A stretch of 64,000 nucleotides of DNA, from assembly GCA_031553805.1 (NCBI GenBank), contig JAVBLC010000013.1, positions 62,001 to 126,000 on the forward strand. The letters are read 5' to 3'. The number at the start of each line of letters is the position of its first letter. The first letter of the stretch is position 1. Shown piece after piece: positions 1-7,045 of this stretch. Origin of the DNA: JAITVB01 sp031553805 (lineage in GTDB: Bacteria; Bacteroidota; Bacteroidia; Bacteroidales; Rikenellaceae). The position numbers were made by a program, and so were the translations under genes. Below the pieces are notes generated by a model that was not told where the DNA came from, did not search any database, and saw nothing but the letters and a program-made list of their open reading frames with translations.

Positions 1-2
1 CC

Positions 3-107
3 TACCTGGGCGAACTGCTCTTCTACTACGACAGCGAAAGCCAGTGGCTCACGCTTGAATACGAGATGTATACCGCGCTGGCCGAAGCGCTGAAATACAG
101 GCTCTGA
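3..107 (+). CDS. C-terminal end of an unidentified protein (truncated by window start)
   Basis: An open frame enters from the left edge and ends at TGA 105-107, giving 34 residues rich in Tyr, Leu and Glu with a likely amphipathic helical end. No family can be named from so short a tail. It converges on the next gene, with under 60 bp between the two stop codons. No start is visible, so this is only the 3' end of a gene. Confidence 0.6.
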   Translation, partial: YLGELLFYYDSESQWLTLEYEMYTALAEALKYRL

Positions 108-165
108 CGCCGCATCCCGACCATTTGCGTTCCCGCTGTCCCCCTCGTTCCGGGCGGCGGGAGCG

Positions 166-1239
166 CTATTTTTGTAAGATAAGGTAAACGGGCAAGTGAT
201 CGCTGTAGCCCCCGATGTAGCGCGACCCGGAATAGGAGCGGAACGGATATCCGGCCCACCGTCCGCCGGACTGGATCAGGTGGTCGCGGATGAAGATGTG
301 GGCGTCGCCCGGGCGGAAATGCAACGGTGCGGGATCGTCGCCTGCTGTCCCTGCGCTTGCATTGCCGTCGGGCCACAGCGCCCGGTTGACGAGCACCATG
401 TCATACATATTCCATCGTTCGCGGTAGCGGTACGACCCATAACCCCGCGCAAAAAGTTCCTCGTAAGGATTTTTCAGTACCGTGCGCCCATCGCTGCCGA
501 GGGTCAATTCCCGAAAAAGTTTGGTGCCGGGATTCATGTTGAAGTCGCCCATCACGGCCACCGCCGCCCCGGTGCGGCCAATCGAGTCGGCATAGTGGCG
601 CACCGACCGGGCCGCCGCGGTACGGTAACGCGCTGCCGAACCCGCCGAAGGCAGGTGGCACACCAGCAAGTGGATCTCGGCGTCCGCCAACCGGCCCGAA
701 ACATAAAGAATATCACGCGAAGTGTATGTCGATACCCCCTTGTACCTCAGCGGCCGTGCCGCCAACGGCTCGAACCTCGCCGCTCGGTAGAGCAGCGCCA
801 CGCCGATCCCGCGCCTATCGCGCGAGGTAAAGTAGAAATAATCGTATCCCGCCGCCGCCAATCCGGGGTCGGCGATCAACGCCTCGACCACTCCGGCGTT
901 CTCGACCTCGGCCAGCCCCACCACGTCGGGCCATCCCATCCCGGCGATCACCCCGGCCACGTGTCGGACTTTCTCGCGGAACCGTTCTCCTGTCCAGCGG
1001 TAACGTCCGTCCGGCAGGAAATCGCGGTCGTCGACCCCCGGGTCGTTGATCGTGTCGAACAGGTTTTCGACGTTATAGAAAGCGATCGTTGCCGTCCGCA
1101 TCTCCCGCTGCCCCTGCACCGTCGAGGCCCACCCGAAAAACACCAGAAAAACCGCAATTCCGGGGAAAAATGAAAAACTTTTCTTTCGGAGGGTGGATTT
1201 CAGGAAAGATATTTTTATTTTTGAAGAAATTATCGTCAT
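166..1239 (-). CDS. Endonuclease/exonuclease/phosphatase (EEP) family protein, exported
   Basis: A protein of about 357 residues with the EEP fold signatures in order: an early Asn-containing strand (FYNVENLF), the metal-binding Glu in GLAEVEN, the catalytic GDFNMNP block and the terminal SDHLPV block carrying the Asp-His pair. The family hydrolyses phosphodiester bonds in nucleic acids, phospholipids or phosphoesters; the substrate cannot be told here. I chose the internal ATG at 1239 because it gives a basic N-terminus followed by a hydrophobic stretch (FFPGIAVFLVFFGWAS) ending near VQGQ, a plausible Sec signal peptide. A periplasmic or surface location is inferred. It is divergent from the BFN gene. 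Confidence 0.8.
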   Translation of the reverse strand: MTIISSKIKISFLKSTLRKKSFSFFPGIAVFLVFFGWASTVQGQREMRTATIAFYNVENLFDTINDPGVDDRDFLPDGRYRWTGERFREKVRHVAGVIAGMGWPDVVGLAEVENAGVVEALIADPGLAAAGYDYFYFTSRDRRGIGVALLYRAARFEPLAARPLRYKGVSTYTSRDILYVSGRLADAEIHLLVCHLPSAGSAARYRTAAARSVRHYADSIGRTGAAVAVMGDFNMNPGTKLFRELTLGSDGRTVLKNPYEELFARGYGSYRYRERWNMYDMVLVNRALWPDGNASAGTAGDDPAPLHFRPGDAHIFIRDHLIQSGGRWAGYPFRSYSGSRYIGGYSDHLPVYLILQK

Positions 1240-1328
1240 TGTACGCGATTGGGTCGTGACAAATTTAGGCGAAAAAATATTCCAATTCACACAAACCGAT
1301 TGTCAAAAACGGAGCAACGGGTAAAAAA

Positions 1329-1898
1329 ATGAGCTTGATCGAAGTAAAGTTGCTGAAAATCGTGAAAGATTCCGGATCGGCCCAGTGCTATCGGGTGCTG
1401 TTTGAAGAGATGGAAGGGCATTTCGTTTTCCCGGTCGTGATCAGCGCCCTCGATGCCCGTCCCCTGCTGGCCGCCCTCGACGATGAAAACGACCGCCGTC
1501 CCCGGACCCACGACCTTTTCTGCGACTTCATCCGCAACACGGGCTACAGCGTCGTGCGGGCCGAGATCGTCGCTTTCGAACACGGTATTTTTCTCTGCCG
1601 CGCCGTCTTCGAAGGGACTGACCGCACCGTCGCCCTCGATTGCCGCGTGAGCGACGCCCTGGGGCTAGCCTTGCGTTGCGACGCCGGCATCTATGTCGCC
1701 TCGACCGTCATCCACAAGCTCACCGCCTTGCTCGACGTCGAGAAAACCACCGGCCGCCTACGCACCGCCCGCGAACAATCGCCAGAAGAACACCTCCGCG
1801 CCCTCGAACGAAAATTAGCCAAACTCATCGAGGAAGAACGATACGAAGACGCCGCCTTGCTCCGCGACCAGATCAACGAATTGCGCCCCAAAAACTGA
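1329..1898 (+). CDS. Bifunctional nuclease (BFN/DUF151) domain protein with C-terminal UVR motif
   Basis: 189 residues. Residues 1 to about 130 match the BFN (DUF151) domain, with the core FVFPVVISALDARPL and the segment ending YVASTVI. The last 40 residues (EEHLRALERKLAKLIEEERY, then EDAALLRDQINEL) are a UVR helical hairpin as in UvrB/UvrC, which usually mediates protein contacts. BFN proteins have been reported to have DNase/RNase activity in plants and Thermotoga; the role in Bacteroidota is unknown. The BFN-plus-UVR layout is common in this phylum. ATG 1329 is the only sensible start. The gene is followed after about 85 bp by the transporter gene on the same strand. Confidence 0.85.
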   Translation: MSLIEVKLLKIVKDSGSAQCYRVLFEEMEGHFVFPVVISALDARPLLAALDDENDRRPRTHDLFCDFIRNTGYSVVRAEIVAFEHGIFLCRAVFEGTDRTVALDCRVSDALGLALRCDAGIYVASTVIHKLTALLDVEKTTGRLRTAREQSPEEHLRALERKLAKLIEEERYEDAALLRDQINELRPKN

Positions 1899-1984
1899 AA
1901 CCGCCGCGCAAAGCAGGGAACGACCGCTATCCCCAAGCGGCACCGACCGAGTGAAGCCGATGTAAACTACTAATCATCAAAATA

Positions 1985-3226
1985 ATGGCAAAGAATAACA
2001 ATTCGATCTTCCGCAATGCGGCCGGGCAAAATTTCCTGATGCCCTTCATCCTGATCGCGATGCTTTACCTGTTGTGGGGATGCGCCCACGGTTTGCTCGA
2101 CGTGTTGAACAAACAGTTCCAGATGACCTTCGACATGAGCAAGGGCGAATCGGGATTTATCCAGTTCTCGACCTACATCGCCTATTTCATCATGGCAATC
2201 CCGGCCGGGATGCTGCTGCGAAAATTCGGGTATAAGAAGGGGATCATTTCCGGGTTGTTGCTCTTTGCGTTGGGGGCGTTCGCCTTTATTCCGGCGGCCT
2301 TTATTCATTCGCCGATCGCGTTCCTGGCGGCGCTGTTCATCATCGCCTGCGGGCTGACGATCATCGAAACCGGGGCGCACCCCTATGCGACGTCGCTCGG
2401 CCCGGAAGATTCGGCCGCGCAACGCATCAACATCGCTGCCGCCGGTAACGGCGTGGGCTGGATCATCGGCCCGCTTATCGGCGGTGCGCTGATCTTCGGG
2501 GCCGACCCGGGCGACCACATGGCGATGGCCAAGCCTTATATCTTCGTAGGGGGGGCCGTGTTGCTCGTGTGCCTGTTCCTGAGTTTTATGAAACTGCCCG
2601 AAATTACCCCCGAAGAAAGCGACGAACCGGTGGTAGCCGACGGCACGGGGGTGGCTGCGGGTGCGGTGGCCAAAACCTCGATCTGGGCCCACAAACACCT
2701 GAAATGGGCCATGCTTGCCCAGTTCCTGTACGTCGGGGCACAGACCGGTATTTTCAGTTTCTTCATCAACTATGTGACCGAGCTCGATCCGTCGATCAGT
2801 AACCTGACGGCTTCGCGCCTGTTGAGTTTCGGCGGGATGGGCCTGTTCTTCGTGGGACGCCTGATGAGCGGGATCGTCATGAGATGGTTCAAACCAGCCA
2901 GTTTGCTGGCGTTGTTCAGCGGGTTGTCGGCGCTTTCGATGGTAGTCGTGATGCTGTCGCTGGGACAGGTTTCGCTGTACTCGCTCTACCTGTCGTTTTT
3001 CTTTATGTCGATGATGTTCCCGACGATCTTCGCGCTGGGTGTGCGCGGCCTGGGCCATCACACCAAGAAGGCTTCGTCCTACCTGGTGATGTGCATCGTC
3101 GGCGGGGCGGTATTCCCGGTGTTGATGGGCTATATCGGCGAAGCGTCGATCGCGATCGGTTTCTCGCTGCCGTTGTTAGCGTTCCTGTATGTCGGCGGAT
3201 TTGCCTGGAGCCAGCGGAAAAAATAA
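1985..3226 (+). CDS. FucP-type sugar MFS transporter
   Basis: 413 residues of alternating hydrophobic segments consistent with 12 transmembrane helices. The family mark is the conserved stretch after helix 4, ETGAHPYATSLGPEDSAAQR followed by INIAAAGNGVGWIIGPLIGG, typical of FucP/GluP-like sugar:proton symporters of the major facilitator superfamily. It sits in the inner membrane. Candidate substrates are fucose, glucose/galactose or N-acetylhexosamines; none can be fixed from sequence. The lipoprotein gene downstream starts only 13 bp after the stop, so the two are probably cotranscribed. Confidence 0.88.
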   Translation: MAKNNNSIFRNAAGQNFLMPFILIAMLYLLWGCAHGLLDVLNKQFQMTFDMSKGESGFIQFSTYIAYFIMAIPAGMLLRKFGYKKGIISGLLLFALGAFAFIPAAFIHSPIAFLAALFIIACGLTIIETGAHPYATSLGPEDSAAQRINIAAAGNGVGWIIGPLIGGALIFGADPGDHMAMAKPYIFVGGAVLLVCLFLSFMKLPEITPEESDEPVVADGTGVAAGAVAKTSIWAHKHLKWAMLAQFLYVGAQTGIFSFFINYVTELDPSISNLTASRLLSFGGMGLFFVGRLMSGIVMRWFKPASLLALFSGLSALSMVVVMLSLGQVSLYSLYLSFFFMSMMFPTIFALGVRGLGHHTKKASSYLVMCIVGGAVFPVLMGYIGEASIAIGFSLPLLAFLYVGGFAWSQRKK

Positions 3227-3239
3227 TACCCTGTAAATA

Positions 3240-3815
3240 ATGAAACGAATCGTATTGATCTTGGCCCTGACGGCTGTTTTTGCGTCTTGTTCAACGCTGA
3301 TGGGGGTTGCCTCGCTGATGACATGTAATTACGACCTGCGGTCGGTTTCCGATCCGCGGCTGGCGGAGATCAGCCTGACTTCGACGCGCGATCTGACCTC
3401 GTCGTTGGATGCGATGTCGTTGTTGAGAGTAACGACGGCCTTGTTATCGGGAAGCGTGCCGTTCTCGGCGACGGTGAATGTGGGCGCGACCAACCCGAAT
3501 GCCACCGCGGCACAGTTGTCGGGATTGGATTGGGCGATCTATTCGGGGGCGACCCAGATGCTGACCGGGCAGACAGCCCAGCAGATTTACATCGGGGCCA
3601 ACGGCGGAACGGCGCTGATTCCACTTACGCTGCAAATCGACCTCGGGAAGCTGTTCGATAAAAACGGGAAAGACGATATGCTGAAGTTTGCCAACGGGCT
3701 GTTGCATTTGGGCGAGAGCGGTTCGGACGTGTCATTGCGGATCCGTCCGTCGGTGTCGTTCGGTGGGCAGACGTTCCAGACCGGGTTTATCACGGTGGCC
3801 CGTAGTGCCCAATAA
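3240..3815 (+). CDS. Predicted lipoprotein of unknown function
   Basis: 191 residues. A short hydrophobic N-terminus ends in the lipobox-like VFASC (Cys17), so a membrane-anchored lipoprotein is predicted. The mature part contains repeated beta-prone stretches (for example SVPFSATVNVGATNPN, then LSGLDWAIYSG) resembling the LEA-type beta-sandwich domain often found in Bacteroidota lipoproteins; this resemblance is by eye only. It follows the sugar transporter closely and probably shares its transcript. Function unknown. Confidence 0.7.
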   Translation: MKRIVLILALTAVFASCSTLMGVASLMTCNYDLRSVSDPRLAEISLTSTRDLTSSLDAMSLLRVTTALLSGSVPFSATVNVGATNPNATAAQLSGLDWAIYSGATQMLTGQTAQQIYIGANGGTALIPLTLQIDLGKLFDKNGKDDMLKFANGLLHLGESGSDVSLRIRPSVSFGGQTFQTGFITVARSAQ

Positions 3816-4000
3816 CTGCCAAGGCAAAGTCACCCCGGAAAAACTTTTACAGCGCTTGCTATAAAAAGCACCTGCACCCTCGTCGCAGCCCTCTCTTGCG
3901 AAGCCAGTGCAGGGTGGCTACGCTCCCCTGGTGGTTTCTGCCCGAGCCGACCAGCGCTTGCAAGGCGTATGGCCCAGCCTAAACAGAAACTGCACCCCTT
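3816..4000. other. Intergenic stretch with degenerate repeat-like sequence
   Basis: No credible coding frame. The piece GGCCCAGCCT (3971-3980) recurs at 44697-44706 inside the large repeat block, which suggests a decayed copy of the same mosaic repeat. Nothing else is recognisable before the inverted repeat that follows. Confidence 0.3.
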
Positions 4001-4041
4001 ACAATGAATGGGGGCGGCCTGAAGCCGCCCTCATTCATTGT
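4001..4041 (-). terminator. Long inverted repeat after the DUF4837 gene, probable terminator
   Basis: Arms of 18 nt (4001-4018 and 4024-4041) pair with a single G-T wobble around the loop CTGAA. It lies 15 bp past the stop of the minus-strand DUF4837 gene. There is no clear U-tract, so it may act as a transcript end or RNA-stabilising hairpin rather than a classic Rho-independent terminator. Confidence 0.6.
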
Positions 4042-4056
4042 ATTAAATCATCTACC

Positions 4057-5109
4057 TTACCGCACCACAGGCACCGCCGGAATGGTGTCGGCTTCGAGGC
4101 GCAGCGTCGAAGTGGTATCGCCCGGCAGTTTGACGGTGAAGACCATGCTTTCAAGCTGGCGCAAATAATTCCGTTTGGCGTTCTTGGGCGAATAGACATA
4201 GCCGTCGATGGCAATCATCCGGCGGTTGGTCGCGTCAATCGTGGTGTAGTTCACAAACGGACCGCCCATAAAGTCGCCTCCTCCCAGTTCCCAAAAACCG
4301 CGCAACTCGAACCACAACCGCCCGTCGATTCGGAACGACGTCCGCTCCGGGCCCATCTCGGTGTAGGTGGTCATGTACGACGTGCCGCTGGGGCCCGGAA
4401 TGTTTTTCACAAATTGGTCGCGGCGGTCGATCAGCGATTCGATCGAGAAATCGTTCCGCCCGTCAAACGGATAGGTATAGATCAGGAAGCCCTGGCTCAC
4501 GAGCGGCATCTCATACGAAATCCAGATGTAATCCTTGCCTATTTCCCGGGTCTTGTAGCCCCGGGGGATGGTGACGTCAATCCCAAGCAACTCTTTGATC
4601 TCGCGATTGATCGACTCCGAAGAGGCGGTCCTGGCCAAAGACACAAAGCGGTTGCGTTCGGTGATCTCAAAGATTTTCTGAAGCGCTTCGCGGTTCTGGT
4701 CCATATAAGCGACTACGGCGCTATCCGACGGGCCGGTGATGCGGACAAGTATCTGGGGACGGGCCGTCACGTCATACTCGGCATTCATCGCCGGTTCGGA
4801 AAATTTTGTTTGCGAAACCTCGATCGTCAGGATGTTCCGGTGTTTGGCCGTGATGCCGGTCAGGGCGCCGGGCGCGATGTAAACGAGGTCAACCAGGGGT
4901 TCGCTCTGGTTGAGCAGCGGCAACTCTTCTTCGAGGATCGCCCGCAACGTGTCGCCGACCTCACCCCTCCAGAGCACATCGGGCATCGAGGCGACCACTT
5001 CGAACGGCTTACCCATCGCCGTCGGTTTCAAGTCTTTTTTACTTCCGCCGCCGCAAGCACAAAGCGCGACCAGGGCAAGGCAACAAACCCCAAGGGTTAA
5101 TCTCTTCAT
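4057..5109 (-). CDS. DUF4837 family lipoprotein
   Basis: 350 residues from the chosen ATG at 5109. The frame stays open upstream, but those 45 residues lack signal-peptide character, whereas MKRLTLGVCCLALVALCACG is a textbook lipoprotein signal with the anchor Cys near residue 18. The mature protein matches the Bacteroidota-specific DUF4837 family: an N-terminal half containing EEELPLLNQSEPLVDLVYI and a C-terminal half with a Trp/Tyr-rich core (WFELRGFWELGGGDFMGGPF). The family's function is unknown. A TAACTTCG promoter-type box (read on the minus strand) lies at 5128-5135. It is separated from the ribosomal operon by that operon's terminator. Confidence 0.85.
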   Translation of the reverse strand: MKRLTLGVCCLALVALCACGGGSKKDLKPTAMGKPFEVVASMPDVLWRGEVGDTLRAILEEELPLLNQSEPLVDLVYIAPGALTGITAKHRNILTIEVSQTKFSEPAMNAEYDVTARPQILVRITGPSDSAVVAYMDQNREALQKIFEITERNRFVSLARTASSESINREIKELLGIDVTIPRGYKTREIGKDYIWISYEMPLVSQGFLIYTYPFDGRNDFSIESLIDRRDQFVKNIPGPSGTSYMTTYTEMGPERTSFRIDGRLWFELRGFWELGGGDFMGGPFVNYTTIDATNRRMIAIDGYVYSPKNAKRNYLRQLESMVFTVKLPGDTTSTLRLEADTIPAVPVVR

Positions 5110-5127
5110 CTGTGGTTGGTTTTGATG

Positions 5128-5135
5128 CGAAGTTA
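5128..5135 (-). promoter_or_regulatory. -7 box of the DUF4837 gene
   Basis: On the minus strand the sequence reads TAACTTCG about 20 nt after a TTG, matching the Bacteroidota arrangement of -33 TTG and -7 TAnnTTyG. It lies about 20 nt upstream of the chosen ATG at 5109, which supports that start over the longer frame. Confidence 0.55.
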
Positions 5136-5209
5136 TAACTTTTTTTGTATGAAAACAATACTCGCCCTCCCTGGCATTACAACAAAAAAGAGGCCGACTT
5201 AATCGACAA

Positions 5210-5241
5210 AAAAGGGAACCTCCTGTTCGGGGTTCCCTTTT
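5210..5241 (-). terminator. Rho-independent terminator of rpsF-rpsR-rplI
   Basis: An 11-nt stem (5210-5220 with 5231-5241) around a 10-nt loop is followed on the minus strand by a run of T residues. It lies 20 bp after the rplI stop. Confidence 0.85.
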
Positions 5242-5261
5242 CACATGTATGCGCGGAACGG

Positions 5262-5708
5262 TTATTCCTGTTCGGCCACCACTTCGACGGGCACTTCGGC
5301 CTTCACATCGCGGTGGAGTTTCACGATGGCGGTGTACGAACCCAGTTCCTTGATCGGTTCGAGCGTGATCGCCTTCTTGTCCACTTCAAAGCCTTTGGCC
5401 TGGAGCGCTTCAGCCACCTGGGCCGAAGTTACCGAACCGTAGATCTTGTTGTTTTCACCGGCCTTGGCCGTCAGGGTGATCTTCACGTCCGAAATCGAGG
5501 TGCCTTTAGCCTGTGCGTCGGCCAGGATCTTGGCATCCTTGTGGGCGCGCTGGCGCAGGTTTTCAGCCAACACTTTCTTGGCCGAAGGAGTGGCTACCGT
5601 AGCGTAGCCCTGCGGGATCAGGTAGTTGTTGGCATAGCCCGGGCGCACGGTCACGACGTCGTTCGCGTAACCCAGGTTTTCCACGTCCTTTTTCAGTATG
5701 ATTTCCAT
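5262..5708 (-). CDS. rplI: 50S ribosomal protein bL9
   Basis: 148 residues with the bL9 N-terminal signature MEIILKKDVENLGYANDVVTV followed by the conserved GYANNYLIPQGYA block. A charged central helix (KVLAENLRQRAHKDAKILAD) joins it to the C-terminal 23S rRNA-binding domain. Length and layout are normal for the family. It is the last gene of the rpsF-rpsR-rplI operon, 19 bp after rpsR, and is followed by a strong terminator. Confidence 0.97.
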   Translation of the reverse strand: MEIILKKDVENLGYANDVVTVRPGYANNYLIPQGYATVATPSAKKVLAENLRQRAHKDAKILADAQAKGTSISDVKITLTAKAGENNKIYGSVTSAQVAEALQAKGFEVDKKAITLEPIKELGSYTAIVKLHRDVKAEVPVEVVAEQE

Positions 5709-5727
5709 GGCTTCTCCTCTCGTTTAA

Positions 5728-5997
5728 TTATTTGAACATATCGGTTACGAAAGGCAGGATCGCCAGGTGGCGGGCACGTTTAACGGCAGTGGCCACCTTT
5801 TTCTGGTATTTCTGCGAGGTACCGGTCAGGCGGCGGGGCAGAATCTTCCCTTGTTCGTTCAGGAACTTCTTCAGGAATTCGGGATCCTTGTAATCGATGT
5901 ATTTGATGCCGCTCTTTTTGAAACGGCAATATTTCTTCTTCTTAACCTCTACGGTGGGAGGATTGAGATATCTGATTTCCGACGAAGGTGCAGCCAT
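5728..5997 (-). CDS. rpsR: 30S ribosomal protein bS18
   Basis: 89 residues. The conserved core is present: KKKYCRFKKSGIKYIDYKD, then the RRLTGTSQKYQKKVATAVKR block and the end RARHLAILPFVTDMFK. bS18 sits on the 30S platform beside bS6. The ATG is 2 bp after the rpsF stop, consistent with coupled synthesis of the S6:S18 pair. Confidence 0.97.
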   Translation of the reverse strand: MAAPSSEIRYLNPPTVEVKKKKYCRFKKSGIKYIDYKDPEFLKKFLNEQGKILPRRLTGTSQKYQKKVATAVKRARHLAILPFVTDMFK

Positions 5998-5999
5998 GA

Positions 6000-6344
6000 T
6001 TATTCCTCCTCTTTTTTAGCGGTTTGACTTCTGCGTTTGAGGGCGTATTCCACAGCATACTTGTCCATCTTGAAGGTCAGGAAGCGGATCACGCGCTCGT
6101 CGCGACGATACTGGGTTTCGAGTTTCCCGATGAGGTCGCCCTCAGCCTGGAATTCGAACAGGTAATAGAAGCCGGTCGATTTTTTCTGGATCGGGTAGGC
6201 GAGTTTTTTCAGCCCCCAGTCCTCCTCGTGGACGATCTGGCCTCCGTTTTCGGTAATGGTACCGCGGAATTTGCCAACCAATTCCTTGAGCTGTACGTCA
6301 GACAGCACCGGGGTGGCAATGAAAACGGTTTCGTACTGGTTCAT
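6000..6344 (-). CDS. rpsF: 30S ribosomal protein bS6
   Basis: 114 residues from the ATG at 6344 (MNQYETVFIATPVLSD). The open frame extends 9 codons further, but the family begins at MNQYETV. The protein shows the typical WGLKKLAYPIQKKSTGFYYL strand pair and a C-terminal tail of basic and acidic residues (RRSQTAKKEEE). It is first in the ribosomal operon, with a clean promoter upstream (TACCTTTG on the minus strand). Confidence 0.96.
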   Translation of the reverse strand: MNQYETVFIATPVLSDVQLKELVGKFRGTITENGGQIVHEEDWGLKKLAYPIQKKSTGFYYLFEFQAEGDLIGKLETQYRRDERVIRFLTFKMDKYAVEYALKRRSQTAKKEEE

Positions 6345-6381
6345 AATTGTTTTTTTAGTGTTTTTGCACAAAATGCGACCG

Positions 6382-6411
6382 CAAAGGTAGCGCTATTTTC
6401 TGAAATTACAA
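6382..6411 (-). promoter_or_regulatory. Promoter of rpsF-rpsR-rplI
   Basis: Read on the minus strand, TTG (6409-6411) and TACCTTTG (6382-6389) are separated by 19 nt, an exact match to the Bacteroidota housekeeping promoter (-33 TTTG, -7 TAnnTTTG). Confidence 0.75.
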
Positions 6412-6686
6412 GGTTTTCGGAAAATCTATATTAGATTTAAAGAGATTTTTGGGATGCGCGCTATTAACGCGCGTGTCATACGCGTGAGGTCGCGGCCTCG
6501 CACCCAGGGACTTTTTTCGTTGGCGACAGACTTTTAGGCCAAGCGTCCGTAGGCAGCTGGCCAACGGCCCGCAAGCGCCTTTTAGTCGGAGGTTGGGGCC
6601 CCACTTAGGTTTTCGAGAGGGGTGTAAGACGCTGGTACTGGAACGAAGGCGTAGCCGGAGCGGAACCGACGAACCCGCAGGGTGAG

Positions 6687-6711
6687 GAGCTCACCGATCG
6701 AAGGGAGGTAA
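6687..6711 (+). repeat. Family F repeat piece
   Basis: GAGCTCACCGATCGAAGGG followed by AGGTAA resembles 44436-44460, and the reverse complement of 44620-44640. It is part of the dispersed mosaic. Confidence 0.5.
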
Positions 6712-6778
6712 TACTGTCCGGTCGCGCTGAAAAACCTTAGTGGGGCAGCTGGAGGATAGGCGCCCAAAAGGATTTTTG

Positions 6779-6804
6779 CCACTTTTGTATCCTTACAAAA
6801 GTGG
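6779..6804. repeat. Family A palindrome, copy 1
   Basis: A perfect 11-nt stem (CCACTTTTGTA with its complement) around the loop TCCT, followed by AGCGAAGAA. Identical palindromes occur at 6857-6882 and 44755-44780. Confidence 0.8.
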
Positions 6805-6842
6805 AGCGAAGAACAGTTACTACAGCAAGGGCAACATCCCAA

Positions 6843-6856
6843 GTGCCGGGAGGCAC
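6843..6856. repeat. Family B hairpin, copy 1
   Basis: GTGCCGGGAGGCAC forms a 5-bp stem (GTGCC/GGCAC) with a 4-nt loop. It abuts the second family A palindrome. Confidence 0.7.
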
Positions 6857-6882
6857 CCACTTTTGTATCCTTACAAAAGTGG
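6857..6882. repeat. Family A palindrome, copy 2
   Basis: Same 26-bp perfect palindrome as 6779-6804, here followed by AGCAAAGAA and directly preceded by a family B hairpin, as at 44741-44780. Confidence 0.8.
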
Positions 6883-6919
6883 AGCAAAGAATCATTACAA
6901 AGCAAAGGAAAAACTCCGA

Positions 6920-6933
6920 GTGCCGGGAAGCAC
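6920..6933. repeat. Family B hairpin, copy 2
   Basis: GTGCCGGGAAGCAC, preceded by ACTCCGA and followed by CCGGAAAGCACCAAAAG. The same arrangement recurs at 44817-44830. Confidence 0.65.
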
Positions 6934-6991
6934 CCGGAAAGCACCAAAAGCAAAGCGAAGCACGACCAGCTTATGAAAGTCAAAACAAAAA

Positions 6992-7023
6992 TTGTTAAAT
7001 TCATCAAAAAATGTATAAATTTG
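6992..7023 (+). promoter_or_regulatory. Promoter of glyS
   Basis: TTG (6992-6994) and TAAATTTG (7016-7023) are 21 nt apart, fitting the Bacteroidota promoter pattern. The expected start of transcription lies about 15 nt before the glyS ATG. Confidence 0.65.
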
Positions 7024-7045
7024 CAACCTCATAAACCGTACAGCG

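Larger units (their letters stand above)
6412..6990. repeat. Intergenic mosaic of dispersed repeats before glyS
   Basis: About 580 bp without a credible gene. It holds the GC-rich hairpin GCGCGctattaaCGCGC near 6457, a family F piece (6687-6711), two family A palindromes (6779-6804, 6857-6882) and two family B hairpins (6843-6856, 6920-6933). The segment 6835-6950 recurs at 44731-44850 as a composite unit. A 141-codon minus-strand frame across the block is made of repeat sequence and is not believable as a gene. Confidence 0.7.

Noticed and set aside
3907..5100. A 397-codon plus-strand frame opposite the DUF4837 gene
   Set aside because: Composition is that of an antisense shadow, and it begins within the intergenic repeat and the terminator hairpin.
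6779..6933. Closely spaced repeats that might be a CRISPR array
   Set aside because: Only two palindrome copies with unequal, partly shared spacers and no cas genes; the same units are dispersed at 44.7 kb.
6582..7007. A 141-codon minus-strand frame before glyS
   Set aside because: It is built from family A and B repeats, with duplicated peptide segments that simply reflect the repeated DNA, and it overlaps the glyS promoter.
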